Shown in pieces: positions 8,102 to 15,376 of a DNA stretch of 64,000 nt; within the stretch, counting starts at the first letter, position 1, and every line of letters begins with the position of its first letter. This DNA comes from an uncultured Latescibacterota bacterium (GTDB lineage: Bacteria > Latescibacterota > UBA2968 > UBA8231): positions 3,660,548 to 3,724,547 of the forward strand of contig OY282352.1 of NCBI GenBank assembly GCA_958295495.1, read 5' to 3'. The position numbers and the translations under genes were made by a program. A model generated the notes under the pieces. It was not told where the DNA came from. It saw only the letters and a list, made by a program, of their open reading frames with translations, and searched no databases.

Positions 8102-9166
8102 GTGCTTATTCATACGCTAAAGAAAGCCCTCACGCAAGGGTCGGTATCCCTCACGCGTCACCGTATCGACCTGATCAGTCGCTTGGTGTGTGCGCTGATT
8201 CAAGTGCGTTCGGTCCATATGAAAAAACTCGCGTGTAGCCTATCGGGGATGGCCCAGATTGACAGTCACTATCGCCGTCTCCAGCGTTTTTTCAGTAGTG
8301 CTGTTTCGCCGTCGGTGTTTACCCAGTTGATTGTATCCAAGTTAGTTCGCCCCGGCCAACAACAACTCTTAGTTATGGATCGCACCCATTGGCGATTGGG
8401 GCGCACCGATCTGAATGTGTTGTGTGTCGGCTTAGTCTATCAGGGGGTCTCGATTCCGTTGGTATATCAGTCGTTGCAAAAGCCGGGTACCTCCAACACC
8501 TCAGAGCGCAAGCGTCTCCTGACGAAGGTATTGGCCTACCTTGATCCCCGCGTATGCTGTTTAGTCGCCGATCGCGAGTTTATCGGTCGAGCGTGGTTCG
8601 CCTTTTTGCTGGAGCAGCAGGTCGATTTTGTCATCCGCCTGCGCGGCAATACGTCGCTTACGCTCGACGACGGTCGGCGACGGTATGGGGCTACTTTTAA
8701 TGAACGGATGCCGAGAGGTACGACCCGATTCTACCCACAGACCACCCTCTATGACGGCTTGACCCTGAATTTGGTGTGTCACCGCCCCATCCGCGGCGAG
8801 CGCATCCTACTCATCACCAACCGAACTGACCTCCAACAGGTGCTGGCCGTCTATGGACAACGCTGGGCTATTGAAACGACGTTTGCCTGTTTGAAATCGA
8901 GAGGATTTAACCTCGAAGACACCCATTTGACCCACCCCCAACGCTTGCACCTACTGCTGGGGCTGCTGGCATGGACGCTCCTATGGGCGCTGTTGGTAGG
9001 ACGGCGGTTGCATCAGAGAAAACCCATCCCCATAAAAAAACATGGACGACCAGCCATAAGCCTCTTTCGAAAAGGATTAGACCAACTCACACAGATCATA
9101 CACCAAGCACGAGACCAACCTAAACGCAACCGACAACATCAACACATTTTACTGTCGTGTACTTAG
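8102..9166 (+). CDS. IS4-family DDE transposase
   Basis: I start the 354-residue protein at GTG 8102, preceded by AGGAGCTG; a longer frame from 8027 lacks a ribosome site. The DDE catalytic residues are visible: first Asp in VMDRTHW, second Asp in LVADREF, and the Glu in the exact IS4 signature Y-2-R-3-E-6-K (YGQRWAIETTFACLK). The C-terminal tail is basic. The protein cuts and pastes the element by hydrolysis at the terminal repeats. The stop codon overlaps the right repeat. Confidence 0.93.
   Translation: MLIHTLKKALTQGSVSLTRHRIDLISRLVCALIQVRSVHMKKLACSLSGMAQIDSHYRRLQRFFSSAVSPSVFTQLIVSKLVRPGQQQLLVMDRTHWRLGRTDLNVLCVGLVYQGVSIPLVYQSLQKPGTSNTSERKRLLTKVLAYLDPRVCCLVADREFIGRAWFAFLLEQQVDFVIRLRGNTSLTLDDGRRRYGATFNERMPRGTTRFYPQTTLYDGLTLNLVCHRPIRGERILLITNRTDLQQVLAVYGQRWAIETTFACLKSRGFNLEDTHLTHPQRLHLLLGLLAWTLLWALLVGRRLHQRKPIPIKKHGRPAISLFRKGLDQLTQIIHQARDQPKRNRQHQHILLSCT
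9149..9166 (-). repeat. Right terminal inverted repeat of the IS4-family element
   Basis: TTACTGTCGTGTACTTAG complements 8001-8018 without mismatch. Its last three bases are the transposase stop codon. Confidence 0.93.
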
Positions 9167-9175
9167 GGGGCCGAC
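9167..9175. repeat. Target-site duplication of the IS element, right copy
   Basis: GGGGCCGAC, identical to 7992-8000. It also forms the outer part of the terminator stem at 9167-9201. Confidence 0.9.
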
Positions 9176-9201
9176 TTAATCGCTACGATTAAGCCGGCCC
9201 C
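9167..9201 (-). terminator. Terminator hairpin of the SLATT-like operon, split from its T-run by the IS
   Basis: Bases 9167-9182 pair with 9186-9201 as a 16-bp stem with one mismatch and a 3-base loop. Read on the minus strand it follows the small operon at 9244-9933. The four Ts that would complete an intrinsic terminator (7988-7991 on the plus strand) are now on the other side of the IS. The target duplication has rebuilt the stem but not the T-run. Bases 9202-9243 hold nothing else I can identify. Confidence 0.7.
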
Positions 9202-9243
9202 TTACACCTTAGCAAGAAAGTGAGGCTTACTCTTGTCGGAAGT

Positions 9244-9399
9244 TTATTTCTTCTTGGTCCCGTTTCGCTTAGGTTTAGTTTTAGGGGCTGAAGGTTTAGT
9301 TTTAGGGGTCGCTGTCTTTCTCTCCTCAGTTTTCTGATCAGGAGGAAAGGGCTGAGGTGGTTTATCCTCTGTAATACGTCGAGGTGTTCTTCGATTCAT
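9244..9399 (-). CDS. Small Lys/Pro-rich protein, 51 residues
   Basis: The ATG at 9399 directly abuts the TAA of the preceding SLATT-like gene (TAAATG), with AGGAGAGATAA as its ribosome site, so translation is probably coupled. The protein begins MNRRTPRRITEDKPPQPFPP and is strongly basic and disordered-looking. It contains two copies of a PKTKP unit, encoded by a 17-base direct repeat in DNA, and ends in a Lys run. I recognise no family. The pairing suggests a partner of the membrane protein or a nucleic-acid-binding accessory; this is inference. Confidence 0.65.
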   Translation of the reverse strand: MNRRTPRRITEDKPPQPFPPDQKTEERKTATPKTKPSAPKTKPKRNGTKKK

Positions 9400-9933
9400 T
9401 TATCTCTCCTTGACACTCGGAATCCACAAATGTCCCGCGGGGATTTCTTTTAGTACTTGTTCGTAAGAGTCCGTCCGATCCTTGTCTCTGAGTACCGGAT
9501 CGTCAAGCTCAGCCAATCTAGTCATTTGCTTCATTTGCAGATCAAACCTCAAATCCAATTCGTCCGTGAAATACTTGTCAACACGAACCTTGCCTACTAA
9601 AGACTCCAACTCACTTGAAATCCCGTTGTAAGTCGTGTGGAGCCTTGTGTAACGCTCAATCTTCTCTCCCAGCGAAAATCCAGGTTTGAGCATGGCCGTG
9701 ACCGAAGCGATAACAGCCAACGTAGCTGCGATCCATTGTTGTTCATTGACCAGAAAAAAAGTTCCTAAGGTTCCCGGAGCCAAAACTGCAAGTATAATTT
9801 CTACTGCAAAATTGTACTTCTTCGCTCTGTTCAACAATTTACCATACAGAACGGCATTGTACCTGGCGATCCTATACTGATCGTTAAGCCAAGATACCTT
9901 AGCGTGGAGGGATTCCTCGTTGACAGTACTCAT
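9400..9933 (-). CDS. Two-transmembrane SLATT-like protein
   Basis: I start the 177-residue protein at the second ATG (9933), because TAGGAGG is nine bases before it but only three before the first ATG (9939). It has an N-terminal helical segment (1-40), two membrane helices (about 41-62 and 67-85) and a long charged cytoplasmic tail (86-177). This is the layout of SLATT domains, the two-helix effectors associated with nucleotide-signal and other immune systems, thought to form pores. No nucleotidyltransferase or SLOG partner is nearby. The gene is AT-richer than its surroundings, suggesting transfer. The family call is by architecture, not clear sequence signature. Confidence 0.6.
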   Translation of the reverse strand: MSTVNEESLHAKVSWLNDQYRIARYNAVLYGKLLNRAKKYNFAVEIILAVLAPGTLGTFFLVNEQQWIAATLAVIASVTAMLKPGFSLGEKIERYTRLHTTYNGISSELESLVGKVRVDKYFTDELDLRFDLQMKQMTRLAELDDPVLRDKDRTDSYEQVLKEIPAGHLWIPSVKER

Positions 9934-9954
9934 TTGCATTAACCTCCTAAAAGG

Positions 9955-9970
9955 AATGTAATCTTACATT
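9955..9970. promoter_or_regulatory. Palindromic operator candidate upstream of the SLATT-like gene
   Basis: AATGTAATCTTACATT is a perfect inverted repeat with 7-base arms around a 2-base centre, 22 bases before the start codon. On the minus strand it overlaps a possible -10 (TAAGAT), 17 bases after a weak -35 (TTGCAT). A repressor bound here would block transcription. No cognate regulator is obvious, though broken helix-turn-helix remnants lie at 10378-10610. Confidence 0.4.
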
Positions 9971-10059
9971 AGAAAAAAGGAAAATGCAACCATCCTTGGG
10001 CACTCACGTATATAAGTCCCGAATAAAAACCTCTGTTTAGGACGGGTCATCTAAACTCC

Positions 10060-10257
10060 TTACTCTTTAGGCGGACTTTTTTCTTTAAGTAATACGTCTG
10101 ATTCGTCCGATTCAACTGGATCGGCAGATTGAACCTGTTGCATTGGCCCACCCTTCTTATTTTGTTCCAACGGCTTATACGGCAGCCGCATCAAGGTACG
10201 AGCAACCGCAGACGCCCTTTCGTGATCCTCTGGCGAGATAGCTTCTTGGTCAGCCAT
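10060..10257 (-). CDS. Hypothetical small acidic protein, 65 residues
   Basis: The ATG at 10257 follows AAAGGAGCGTATC, which fixes this start over a longer upstream frame. The product begins MADQEAISPEDHERASAVA, is hydrophilic, and has an acidic Ser/Asp/Glu-rich C-terminal half (ESDESDVLLKEKSPPKE). I recognise no domain. It lies 126 bases upstream of the SLATT-like gene in the same direction and shares its lower GC content, so it probably belongs to the same acquired island. Confidence 0.6.
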   Translation of the reverse strand: MADQEAISPEDHERASAVARTLMRLPYKPLEQNKKGGPMQQVQSADPVESDESDVLLKEKSPPKE

Positions 10258-10377
10258 GATACGCTCCTTTTCAGTTTTTAGGAATATAAACAGTTTCTTG
10301 ACAGCGTCCTTTGTCAAAGAGCGTAAATACGATTTTCCGTATCCAGAGCGCAGCCCTGCCGTTGGCCGCAATCCTCT

Positions 10378-10610
10378 TTAAGACGACTTCTTAGGGTGCT
10401 GCAACCCGTACACGCGCATGCGGGAACGCAATCGCTCCGGGTTCATGCCCAATAAGCGCACCTTCGGCGCAACCCGTATTTCCGCATGCGGTACCGCAGC
10501 TTCTCCGGGTGCATATCCAACACTTTGGCCGCACCCCGCTCGCCATAGATCATCCAGTTGGTCGCTTGCAGGGCCGCCACTAGCTCCATCCCATGTTCGC
10601 TCCACAGCAT
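10378..10610 (-). pseudogene. Two tandem remnants of Fis-type helix-turn-helix ends of sigma-54 activators
   Basis: From 10610 to 10443 the minus strand encodes a 55-residue fragment with GERGAAKVLDMHPEKLRYRM, the C-terminal DNA-binding helix-turn-helix of FhlA/NtrC-type activators. Directly after it, in another frame to the stop at 10378, a second copy reads LLGMNPERLRSRMRVYGLQ. Neither has the AAA+ domain. They are partial tandem duplicates, separated by a frameshift, left from one or more lost activator genes. Confidence 0.75.
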
Positions 10611-10620
10611 CCACTATTCA

Positions 10621-11511
10621 CTATTCTTCGCCTTCTAACATGCTGTGCAAGTAGAGCCGAAACGCCTCGGCGCGGTCTTCAACCACGGCCCGTAGCTGGA
10701 GGATTTCCTGCTGGCGGGCCTTCAGCTTGTGAATTTTCAATGCGACTTCGGCGAGCGACGATTCGAGATCAAATTCGGCCAAGGACTCGTCTCGCTCGAG
10801 AAACCGCACTTGCTCCCGCGGCGGTTCCCCACTCACCAAAACCCGCTCCTCGGGCCGCTGCGCTTTGGCCCGCGCTTGCTCCGCCTGGGAGCACAGCCGG
10901 TACTCGGCCTCCAAGCGGCGTAGCAGGTCGGCGTTGGTGCTCCATTCGGCCTTGAGGCGGTCGGCAATATCCTCCAATAGCTCTTGTTTTTGCTGAATCT
11001 CGTCCGGCCCGTCGTCCCCCTCAATTTTCATCTGCTCGCTGTAGTGCAGGTTCGCGCTGTAGTGCCCGACCCCAAGCTGTTCCCGCGCCTCCTGATAGAG
11101 CGTGAGTTGGGCCGACAAGCCCCGATCTGGCTGCTCGGCCAACTTCTGGATGAGTACGCCGATTTCCCAGTCGTAGGCGAGGCACAAGCGCTCGGCCAAA
11201 CTATCCTGCCGCGCCTCTAAATCCACCAACTTCCAGTCGAGCTCGACCATGCGCTGCACCAACCCGAGCGAGGAGCGCAACGCTTCCCGCAGCGCCGCGG
11301 AATTCGCGGCACTCAGCTTCAGGCTGTCGAGGCGGGCCGCCAGTGCTTGGGCTTCGGCCGCAACTTGCAAGCGCTGGCCAGCGAGGGAATCGCCCTCGCT
11401 CTCCAAGGCGCGGTATTGGGCCTTTAGGTTGCCCAGCCTGCCCAAATCCCCACGTGCGGATCCGGGCAGCACCAACCCCAAGACCAATAAAAGCATGAAT
11501 GGGCTTCTCAT
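10621..11511 (-). CDS. Secreted coiled-coil protein in two-component operon
   Basis: This 296-residue protein has a signal peptide (about 1-21, FMLLLVLGLVLPGSARG) and is then almost entirely predicted heptad-rich alpha helix, with high Ala/Leu/Glu/Gln/Arg content. I know no family for it. It starts two bases after the stop of the response regulator gene, so it is the third gene of the kinase-regulator operon. A periplasmic coiled-coil protein here could sense or modulate envelope state for the kinase, or be its output; neither can be shown from sequence. Confidence 0.75.
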   Translation of the reverse strand: MRSPFMLLLVLGLVLPGSARGDLGRLGNLKAQYRALESEGDSLAGQRLQVAAEAQALAARLDSLKLSAANSAALREALRSSLGLVQRMVELDWKLVDLEARQDSLAERLCLAYDWEIGVLIQKLAEQPDRGLSAQLTLYQEAREQLGVGHYSANLHYSEQMKIEGDDGPDEIQQKQELLEDIADRLKAEWSTNADLLRRLEAEYRLCSQAEQARAKAQRPEERVLVSGEPPREQVRFLERDESLAEFDLESSLAEVALKIHKLKARQQEILQLRAVVEDRAEAFRLYLHSMLEGEE

Positions 11512-11513
11512 CG

Positions 11514-12974
11514 CTAATCTAGACCGTATTTGTCGAGCTTGTAGTACAGAGCACTAGTCTTAATCCCCAAGAGCGAAGCTGCCTTGGTCTTGACGTGCTG
11601 CGCTTCCTCCATCGCCCGAGCGATTAGGTCGCGCTCCACCTCGTCGAGGTGCTCGTTGAGCAGCAAGCTCCCGTCGTCCGTGGGCCCCGCCCCCCCTTCA
11701 GCAGCCTCTTCCTCAATAGTCCCCTCGTCAAAGGTCAGCGGCAGATCGTGGTAGCCGATTTCCTCGTCGTCAACCAACACCATCGTGCGCTCGATGACGT
11801 TTTCTAGCTCGCGCACATTGCCCGGCCACGGGTAGCTTCTCAAGCCGGTCAGGGCCTCTTGAGTTAGACGCTTGGGCGGGATGTTCATTTCCCCACATTT
11901 TTTTTCCGTAAAGTGTTTCACCAACAACTCGATGTCCTCTCGCCGCTCCCGCAGCGGCGGCAAGGTGAGGGGAATGACCTCCAGCCGGTAGAACAAATCC
12001 TCGCGGAAGGTGCCCTCTTTGACCATGCGCTTGAGCGGCCGGTTGGTGGCCACCACCACCCGCGCATCTACGTCGAGCGGCTGCTCGCCTCCCACGCGGT
12101 CAAACTGCTTTTCCTGCAACACCCGCAACAGCCGCACTTGGGTCTCCAAAGGTACATCGCCGATTTCGTCTAAAAAAATCGTCCCCCCCTCGGCCAGCTC
12201 GAACTTGCCCTTCTTGCGCCGCACCGCGCTGGTAAAAGCCCCTCGCTCGTGCCCAAACAACTCGCTTTCGACCAATCCGGTCGGCAGAGCACCGCAGTTG
12301 ACCTTGACAAACGGACCTTTGCTGCGACTGCTCTGGTAGTGGATGGCGCGGGCGACCAACTCCTTGCCGGTGCCGCTTTCCCCGTAGATGAGCACCGACG
12401 ACGACGACGACGCCACCTTGTGTACGCGCGCGCGCACGGCCTTGATCTGCGGGGACTGGCCGACGATCTCACCGAAGTTGTAGCGGCTATCGATCTCTTC
12501 GCGCAGGTAGCGGTTTTGCTCGAATAAGTGCTCCCAGTCCCGCAGCTTGGCCTCGGCTTCCCGGTGGAGTGTTTGGGCTTCCCGCAGTCTAGCTTGGGCT
12601 TCCCGCAGCTTGGCCCGATAGTCGAGCCGCTTATTGACCTTCAGCCACAATTCGTCGGGCGGGAAGGGTTTGACGATGAAGTCTATCGCCCCTCGTTCCA
12701 TTGCCTCTACGGCCAACTCCCGGGTGTCGTAGGCCGTCATCATCATCACGTCGGTGTCTGGCACCTGGCGTTGTACCGCCTCCATCACCGCCAACCCATC
12801 CATCTCCTCCATGCGGTAATCGGTAATGACCAAATCAAAGGGCTCGTGCTTCATCCGCTCCAAACCTTCGCGACCGCTCCCTGCGGCGACGGCTTGATGC
12901 CCCATCTTGTTCAAGCTCAGCACCAGCCCGTCGCCGAGGCTTTGGTTGTCGTCGATAATCAGAATCCTGCCCAT
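11514..12974 (-). CDS. NtrC-family sigma-54-dependent response regulator
   Basis: The 486 residues contain a receiver domain (1-118; acidic pocket D8/D9, phospho-acceptor D52, T80, K102), a coiled-coil linker (about 118-162) and an AAA+ sigma-54 interaction domain (about 168-400). That domain has Walker A GESGTGKE at 198-205, GAFTSA at 245-250 and Walker B GGTIFLDE at 263-270. A Fis-type helix-turn-helix closes the protein (TKAASLLGIKTSALYYKL). It activates sigma-54 promoters when phosphorylated by the kinase encoded just upstream, whose gene overlaps it by 16 bases. The sigma-54 contact loop is GAFTSA rather than the usual GAFTGA. Confidence 0.95.
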   Translation of the reverse strand: MGRILIIDDNQSLGDGLVLSLNKMGHQAVAAGSGREGLERMKHEPFDLVITDYRMEEMDGLAVMEAVQRQVPDTDVMMMTAYDTRELAVEAMERGAIDFIVKPFPPDELWLKVNKRLDYRAKLREAQARLREAQTLHREAEAKLRDWEHLFEQNRYLREEIDSRYNFGEIVGQSPQIKAVRARVHKVASSSSSVLIYGESGTGKELVARAIHYQSSRSKGPFVKVNCGALPTGLVESELFGHERGAFTSAVRRKKGKFELAEGGTIFLDEIGDVPLETQVRLLRVLQEKQFDRVGGEQPLDVDARVVVATNRPLKRMVKEGTFREDLFYRLEVIPLTLPPLRERREDIELLVKHFTEKKCGEMNIPPKRLTQEALTGLRSYPWPGNVRELENVIERTMVLVDDEEIGYHDLPLTFDEGTIEEEAAEGGAGPTDDGSLLLNEHLDEVERDLIARAMEEAQHVKTKAASLLGIKTSALYYKLDKYGLD

Positions 12975-14449
12975 GGTACTCTATCCTTGGACTGCGGCAG
13001 GCGCAGGCGGCACACCGTGCCTTCGCCTTGCCGACTATCTATTTCGATCCGACCGCGGTTTTCCTCAACCGCCCGCGCCACCAACGCCATCCCCAAACCC
13101 GATCCCTGCTCTTTGGTCGTAAAGAAAGGCTCGAAAAGGCGCGCCTGCACTGCCTCCGACATACCCGAGCCATCGTCGGCCACCTCCACGACGACCTCTG
13201 CGCCATCGTCGGCGGCCCGCACCGTCAAGTGCCCGCCATCGCGCATGGCTTGGACGGCGTTCTTCATCAGGTTGACCAGTGCCCGCTCCATCTGCTCGGC
13301 GTCGATGTAGCACACCAAGTCGGGCGCGATGTGCTCCTCGTAGCTGATGCCCGCGGCCTGCATTTCCGGGGCCAGCAAAAAGGCCGCGTCGGCCACCAGC
13401 CGGGCCAGCACTGTCGGCTGCGGCTGTGCCGGCGCTGGCCGGGCAAATTCGAGAAACTCGGAAGTTACGCCATTGAGCCGGCGCACTTCCTCGATGACCT
13501 TCTCGATGTGTTGCTTGCGCTCGTCGCTGGCGGGCAAGTCGCCGGCGATCAGCCCGGCGTACAGCTCAATGCTGCCCAGCGGATTGCGGATCTCGTGGGC
13601 CACGCCGCCCAGCATGAGGCGCAGTTGGGCATCGCGGGCGGCCAGCTTGCGCCGCATCTCCTCCATCGCTTCGCCCAAATAGCCGATTTCATCGTCGGAC
13701 GCAGTGGCCACCTCTTGGTCCATGTTGCCCCGGCCGATTTCGCGGGCGGCCTCGACCAGCTTTTGGATGGGCCGCGTCAGCGTCCGCGCCAACCCCCACG
13801 CCACCCCGACGGTGAGCAGCGCACTCAGCCCGGCAAAAATTAGCACCGACCGCCCGAAGACGCGGATGGAATCCACAAACCCGGCCCCGATTTCGACCCC
13901 AACGGCCGCTACTACTTCGTCGCCGTCAAAGATCGGGGCGTAGCCGGTCATGTACGGGACATCGCCGTCGTAAAAAAGCACCGAATGCGCGGTATAGCCC
14001 TTCCAAACTCTCTCCAACTCTCGGCGGTGAAAGATCCGTTTGGGGTACTCGCGGCCAATGGGCATTAGCCCATCCGTGTCGAGCAGCGAGCGGTACTGGC
14101 GGTCGAAGACGAAGATGTGACGGGCACCGACCCCTTGTTCGGCGCGCTGCAATTTACCCATTAGTCTCCGGTAGAGATCGGAGTGCTCGCGGCCGGGGCG
14201 CATGTAGCGCAGCACATTGCCGGACAGGCTCGTGCTCACCAGCGTGGCGACCGATACGAGGTGGTCGCGCATCTGCCGCTCCAAGCTGCGATCCGTCAGC
14301 TCGAAGAGCACCCAGCCCGATAGCCCCACAACGACCATGACCAGCAGCACGAAACTCAAGATCAGCTTGTGGCCGATCCGCGCCCGTGGCCCCTCGCTGG
14401 AGGCGGACTTGCCCTTGGTCATTTGGACAGACTCGACAAATTGGTGCAT
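12959..14449 (-). CDS. Membrane sensor histidine kinase
   Basis: This 496-residue kinase has a first membrane helix (about 28-50), a periplasmic sensing domain (about 51-198, dCache-like with GYAPIFDGDEVVAAVGVE near its end), a second helix (about 200-222) and HAMP (about 221-273). The HisKA box GGVAHEIRNPLGSIELY has phospho-His285. The HATPase_c domain shows NLMKNAVQAM, DDGSGM and GSGLGMAL. It phosphorylates the NtrC-type regulator whose gene overlaps its end. The first ATG (14449) and a second at 14422 are both possible; neither has a strong ribosome site. Confidence 0.93.
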   Translation of the reverse strand: MHQFVESVQMTKGKSASSEGPRARIGHKLILSFVLLVMVVVGLSGWVLFELTDRSLERQMRDHLVSVATLVSTSLSGNVLRYMRPGREHSDLYRRLMGKLQRAEQGVGARHIFVFDRQYRSLLDTDGLMPIGREYPKRIFHRRELERVWKGYTAHSVLFYDGDVPYMTGYAPIFDGDEVVAAVGVEIGAGFVDSIRVFGRSVLIFAGLSALLTVGVAWGLARTLTRPIQKLVEAAREIGRGNMDQEVATASDDEIGYLGEAMEEMRRKLAARDAQLRLMLGGVAHEIRNPLGSIELYAGLIAGDLPASDERKQHIEKVIEEVRRLNGVTSEFLEFARPAPAQPQPTVLARLVADAAFLLAPEMQAAGISYEEHIAPDLVCYIDAEQMERALVNLMKNAVQAMRDGGHLTVRAADDGAEVVVEVADDGSGMSEAVQARLFEPFFTTKEQGSGLGMALVARAVEENRGRIEIDSRQGEGTVCRLRLPQSKDRVPWAGF

Positions 14450-14602
14450 CCTATTTGGTAATGTACCGCCTTAAAAACGGACGGACAAGCGAAGTAGTGG
14501 TTCCTCTCTACGAAAACCTAAACGCAGTTCAGCTCACAGCCGAGCACCTCGTGATGTTGGGCCTGGACTACAACTCAACCTCTTCTAAAAAAGGCCTGCT
14601 CC

Positions 14603-15373
14603 GTGAAATACCTCATATTGGCCGCTTGTTGCTTTTTGGTAGCCTGCGGCGACTCCGATGAGGACCAAGGCGAGGTGACCGTCCACTTTAGCCACACCGT
14701 CGCCGGTGCCGCTCTCGAGCACGAGGATATCCTCTACACCAACGCCGCCGGTAACGAATACGGCGTCACCCGCCTAGAATACATCGTCTCGGATATCGCC
14801 TTAGAGACGGCCGAGGGCAAACGCGTCGAACTGGCTGAGTTCCACTACCGCAACGCCTTTGTGGGTGCGACCCGCAGCGTTTCGGCCGAGGTGCCCGGTG
14901 GCGAATACACTGCCCTGCACTTTACCTTTGGCATCGACGGAGCCAAAAACGAGACCGGCGCACTGCCGAGCGTCGATCACTTTAACAACATGGCTTGGCC
15001 TGCTCCTATGGGCGGCGGCTACCACTACATGCGCATGGAGGGCCTCTTGCGCACCGACGACGGCGAAGGGGCCTTTCTCACGCACACCGGGCCAGCGGGT
15101 GGGGAAGACTTTTCGCTTGCCGTCTCCCTGCCGCTTTCCTTAACGGTTGATGGGGACGAGTGGGCAATCGCCGTGGTGATGGACCTCAACGAGTGGTACG
15201 ACGCGCCATCCCCATACGACTTTAACGGCCGCGGCGGGATTATGGGCAACGCCGACGCGCAGTTGACCTTGCAGGAAAACGGCGCTACGGTCTTTTCCCT
15301 AGGGCACATCGGGACCCCCGACCACGGGGAAGGGGAAGTCGAACGAGACCACGACGAACACTTAGGGGGATAA
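14603..15373 (+). CDS. MbnP-family lipoprotein
   Basis: The GTG start at 14603 follows AAAAAAGG. The 256-residue protein has a lipoprotein signal (FLVACG, lipid-modified Cys15) and matches the MbnP family through the VTRLEYIVSDIAL and FTFGIDGA regions and through MAWPAPMGGGYHYMRMEG, where Trp132 lies in the conserved Trp-rich segment. Family members bind copper in the periplasm, and a Trp is oxidised to kynurenine by the partner MbnH. The MbnH homologue begins three bases after this gene. A His/Asp/Glu-rich tail (residues about 240-256) may add metal ligands. Confidence 0.85.
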   Translation: MKYLILAACCFLVACGDSDEDQGEVTVHFSHTVAGAALEHEDILYTNAAGNEYGVTRLEYIVSDIALETAEGKRVELAEFHYRNAFVGATRSVSAEVPGGEYTALHFTFGIDGAKNETGALPSVDHFNNMAWPAPMGGGYHYMRMEGLLRTDDGEGAFLTHTGPAGGEDFSLAVSLPLSLTVDGDEWAIAVVMDLNEWYDAPSPYDFNGRGGIMGNADAQLTLQENGATVFSLGHIGTPDHGEGEVERDHDEHLGG

Positions 15374-15376
15374 CCC

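Larger units (their letters stand above)
8001..9166 (+). mobile_element. IS4-family insertion sequence, complete
   Basis: The 1166-bp element is bounded by perfect 18-bp inverted repeats (CTAAGTACACGACAGTAA at 8001-8018 and its complement at 9149-9166) and flanked by an exact 9-bp duplication. It encodes one transposase whose TAG stop codon is formed by the last bases of the right repeat. Intact ends, identical repeats, an unbroken transposase and an unmutated target duplication indicate a recent, probably still active insertion. I saw no second copy in the window. Confidence 0.93.

Noticed and set aside
12391..12416. Triplet repeat GAC in plus strand
   Set aside because: It encodes a run of serines before Walker A in the response regulator; a coding microsatellite, not a regulatory repeat.
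14461..14661. Open frame between the sensor kinase and MbnP genes (from ATG 14461)
   Set aside because: Has protein-like stretches but no clear ribosome site or family, and overlaps the MbnP start; not supportable as a gene.
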